A stretch of 33,388 nt of DNA from CAZWCX01 sp964632945 (GTDB lineage Bacteria > Planctomycetota > MHYJ01 > WSZJ01 > CAZWCX01), in assembly GCA_964632945.1 (NCBI GenBank), contig CAZWCX010000083.1:1-33388 (forward strand). Reading direction: 5' to 3'. The translations under genes and the position numbers were made by a program. Positions 33,342 to 33,388 of this stretch are shown here, in pieces. The notes below the pieces were generated by a model, which saw only the letters and a program-made list of their open reading frames with translations, did no database searches and was not told the DNA's origin. The stretch's first letter is position 1; every line of letters starts with the position of its first letter.

Positions 33342-33388
33342 CCCGGATTATTCATGAAGCCGCGCCAGCGGCTTCGTGAAAAATCCGC
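33339..33388 (+). repeat. 50-bp hairpin repeat, right copy
   Basis: Same element as at 18-67, in the opposite orientation: TAG, CCCGGATT, then the imperfect stem ATTCATGAAGCCGC / GCGGCTTCGTGAAAAATCC around GCCA. The sequence ends inside it, consistent with an assembly break at a dispersed repeat. As in the left copy, the first three bases are the stop codon of the gene before it. Confidence 0.85.

Noticed and set aside
18..33388. Inverted terminal repeats of a 33-kb transposon or linear replicon
   Set aside because: The 50-bp element is itself a palindrome, so any two copies look inverted. There is no transposase, integrase or telomere protein, and the cargo includes ordinary chromosomal genes such as pepT and hrpB.
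18..33388. Circular molecule closed by the shared ends
   Set aside because: The end copies are in opposite orientation, whereas circular closure requires direct overlap.

Overview
The window is a roughly 70% G+C bacterial chromosome segment with dense genes, mostly ATG starts and good GGAGG-type ribosome sites. It contains no rRNA, tRNA, CRISPR array, integrase or transposase that I can recognise. The gene mix suggests Planctomycetota or a similar high-GC phylum: a very large GHKL protein, a DUF1570-like gluzincin with type II secretion-like N-terminal repeats, a rhomboid with a DUF6576-like tail, and c-di-GMP/sigma-54 hybrid regulators. That assignment is inference only. Both ends of the window lie in the same 50-bp hairpin repeat, so this is probably one assembly contig broken at a dispersed repeat.

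Layout. (1) 65-8776 (-): a 2903-residue sacsin-like GHKL ATPase with about a dozen degenerate ~110-residue repeats and a C-terminal transglutaminase-like domain, apparently read from a leaderless promoter. (2) 9000-12281: a DUF983 membrane protein (+), a convergent pair of lipoprotein genes (-), a conserved 60-residue protein (-) and a rhomboid protease (-). (3) 12462-16169 (+): a membrane-anchored multidomain gluzincin. (4) 16297-20940 (-): two tandem diguanylate cyclase genes. The upstream one also carries a complete sigma-54 activator module and a Fis-type HTH. (5) 21312-26254 (+): seven co-directional genes diverging from that activator. They encode a 102-residue unknown protein, a DUF6882-like protein, a 48-residue membrane peptide, a patatin-like lipase, a 112-residue unknown protein, an ABC exporter membrane domain with no ATPase domain, and an HlyD-type adaptor. 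(6) 26386-32920 (-): ATP-dependent helicase hrpB, peptidase T pepT, an M48 metalloprotease and a TPR-methyltransferase. (7) 33276-33341 (+): a promoter- and RBS-equipped 21-codon reading frame that stops exactly at the first bases of the terminal repeat.

How the parts may work together. The best candidate for an undescribed system is regions 4 and 5. A -24/-12 promoter (21245-21260) stands in front of the seven-gene cassette. A perfect 7-3-7 dyad (21074-21090) lies about 190 bp upstream of its predicted start, where an activator would bind. The divergent gene encodes a sigma-54 activator that also contains a GGDEF domain with an intact signature motif. The simplest reading is a c-di-GMP-linked, sigma-54-controlled lipase/export cassette whose transporter borrows or has lost its ATPase. 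The second candidate is the giant GHKL-repeat-transglutaminase protein. Several vegetative promoters in the window share one shape (TTGNNN or a weaker -35, exactly 17 bp, then TAYNCT or similar), which helped to place starts.
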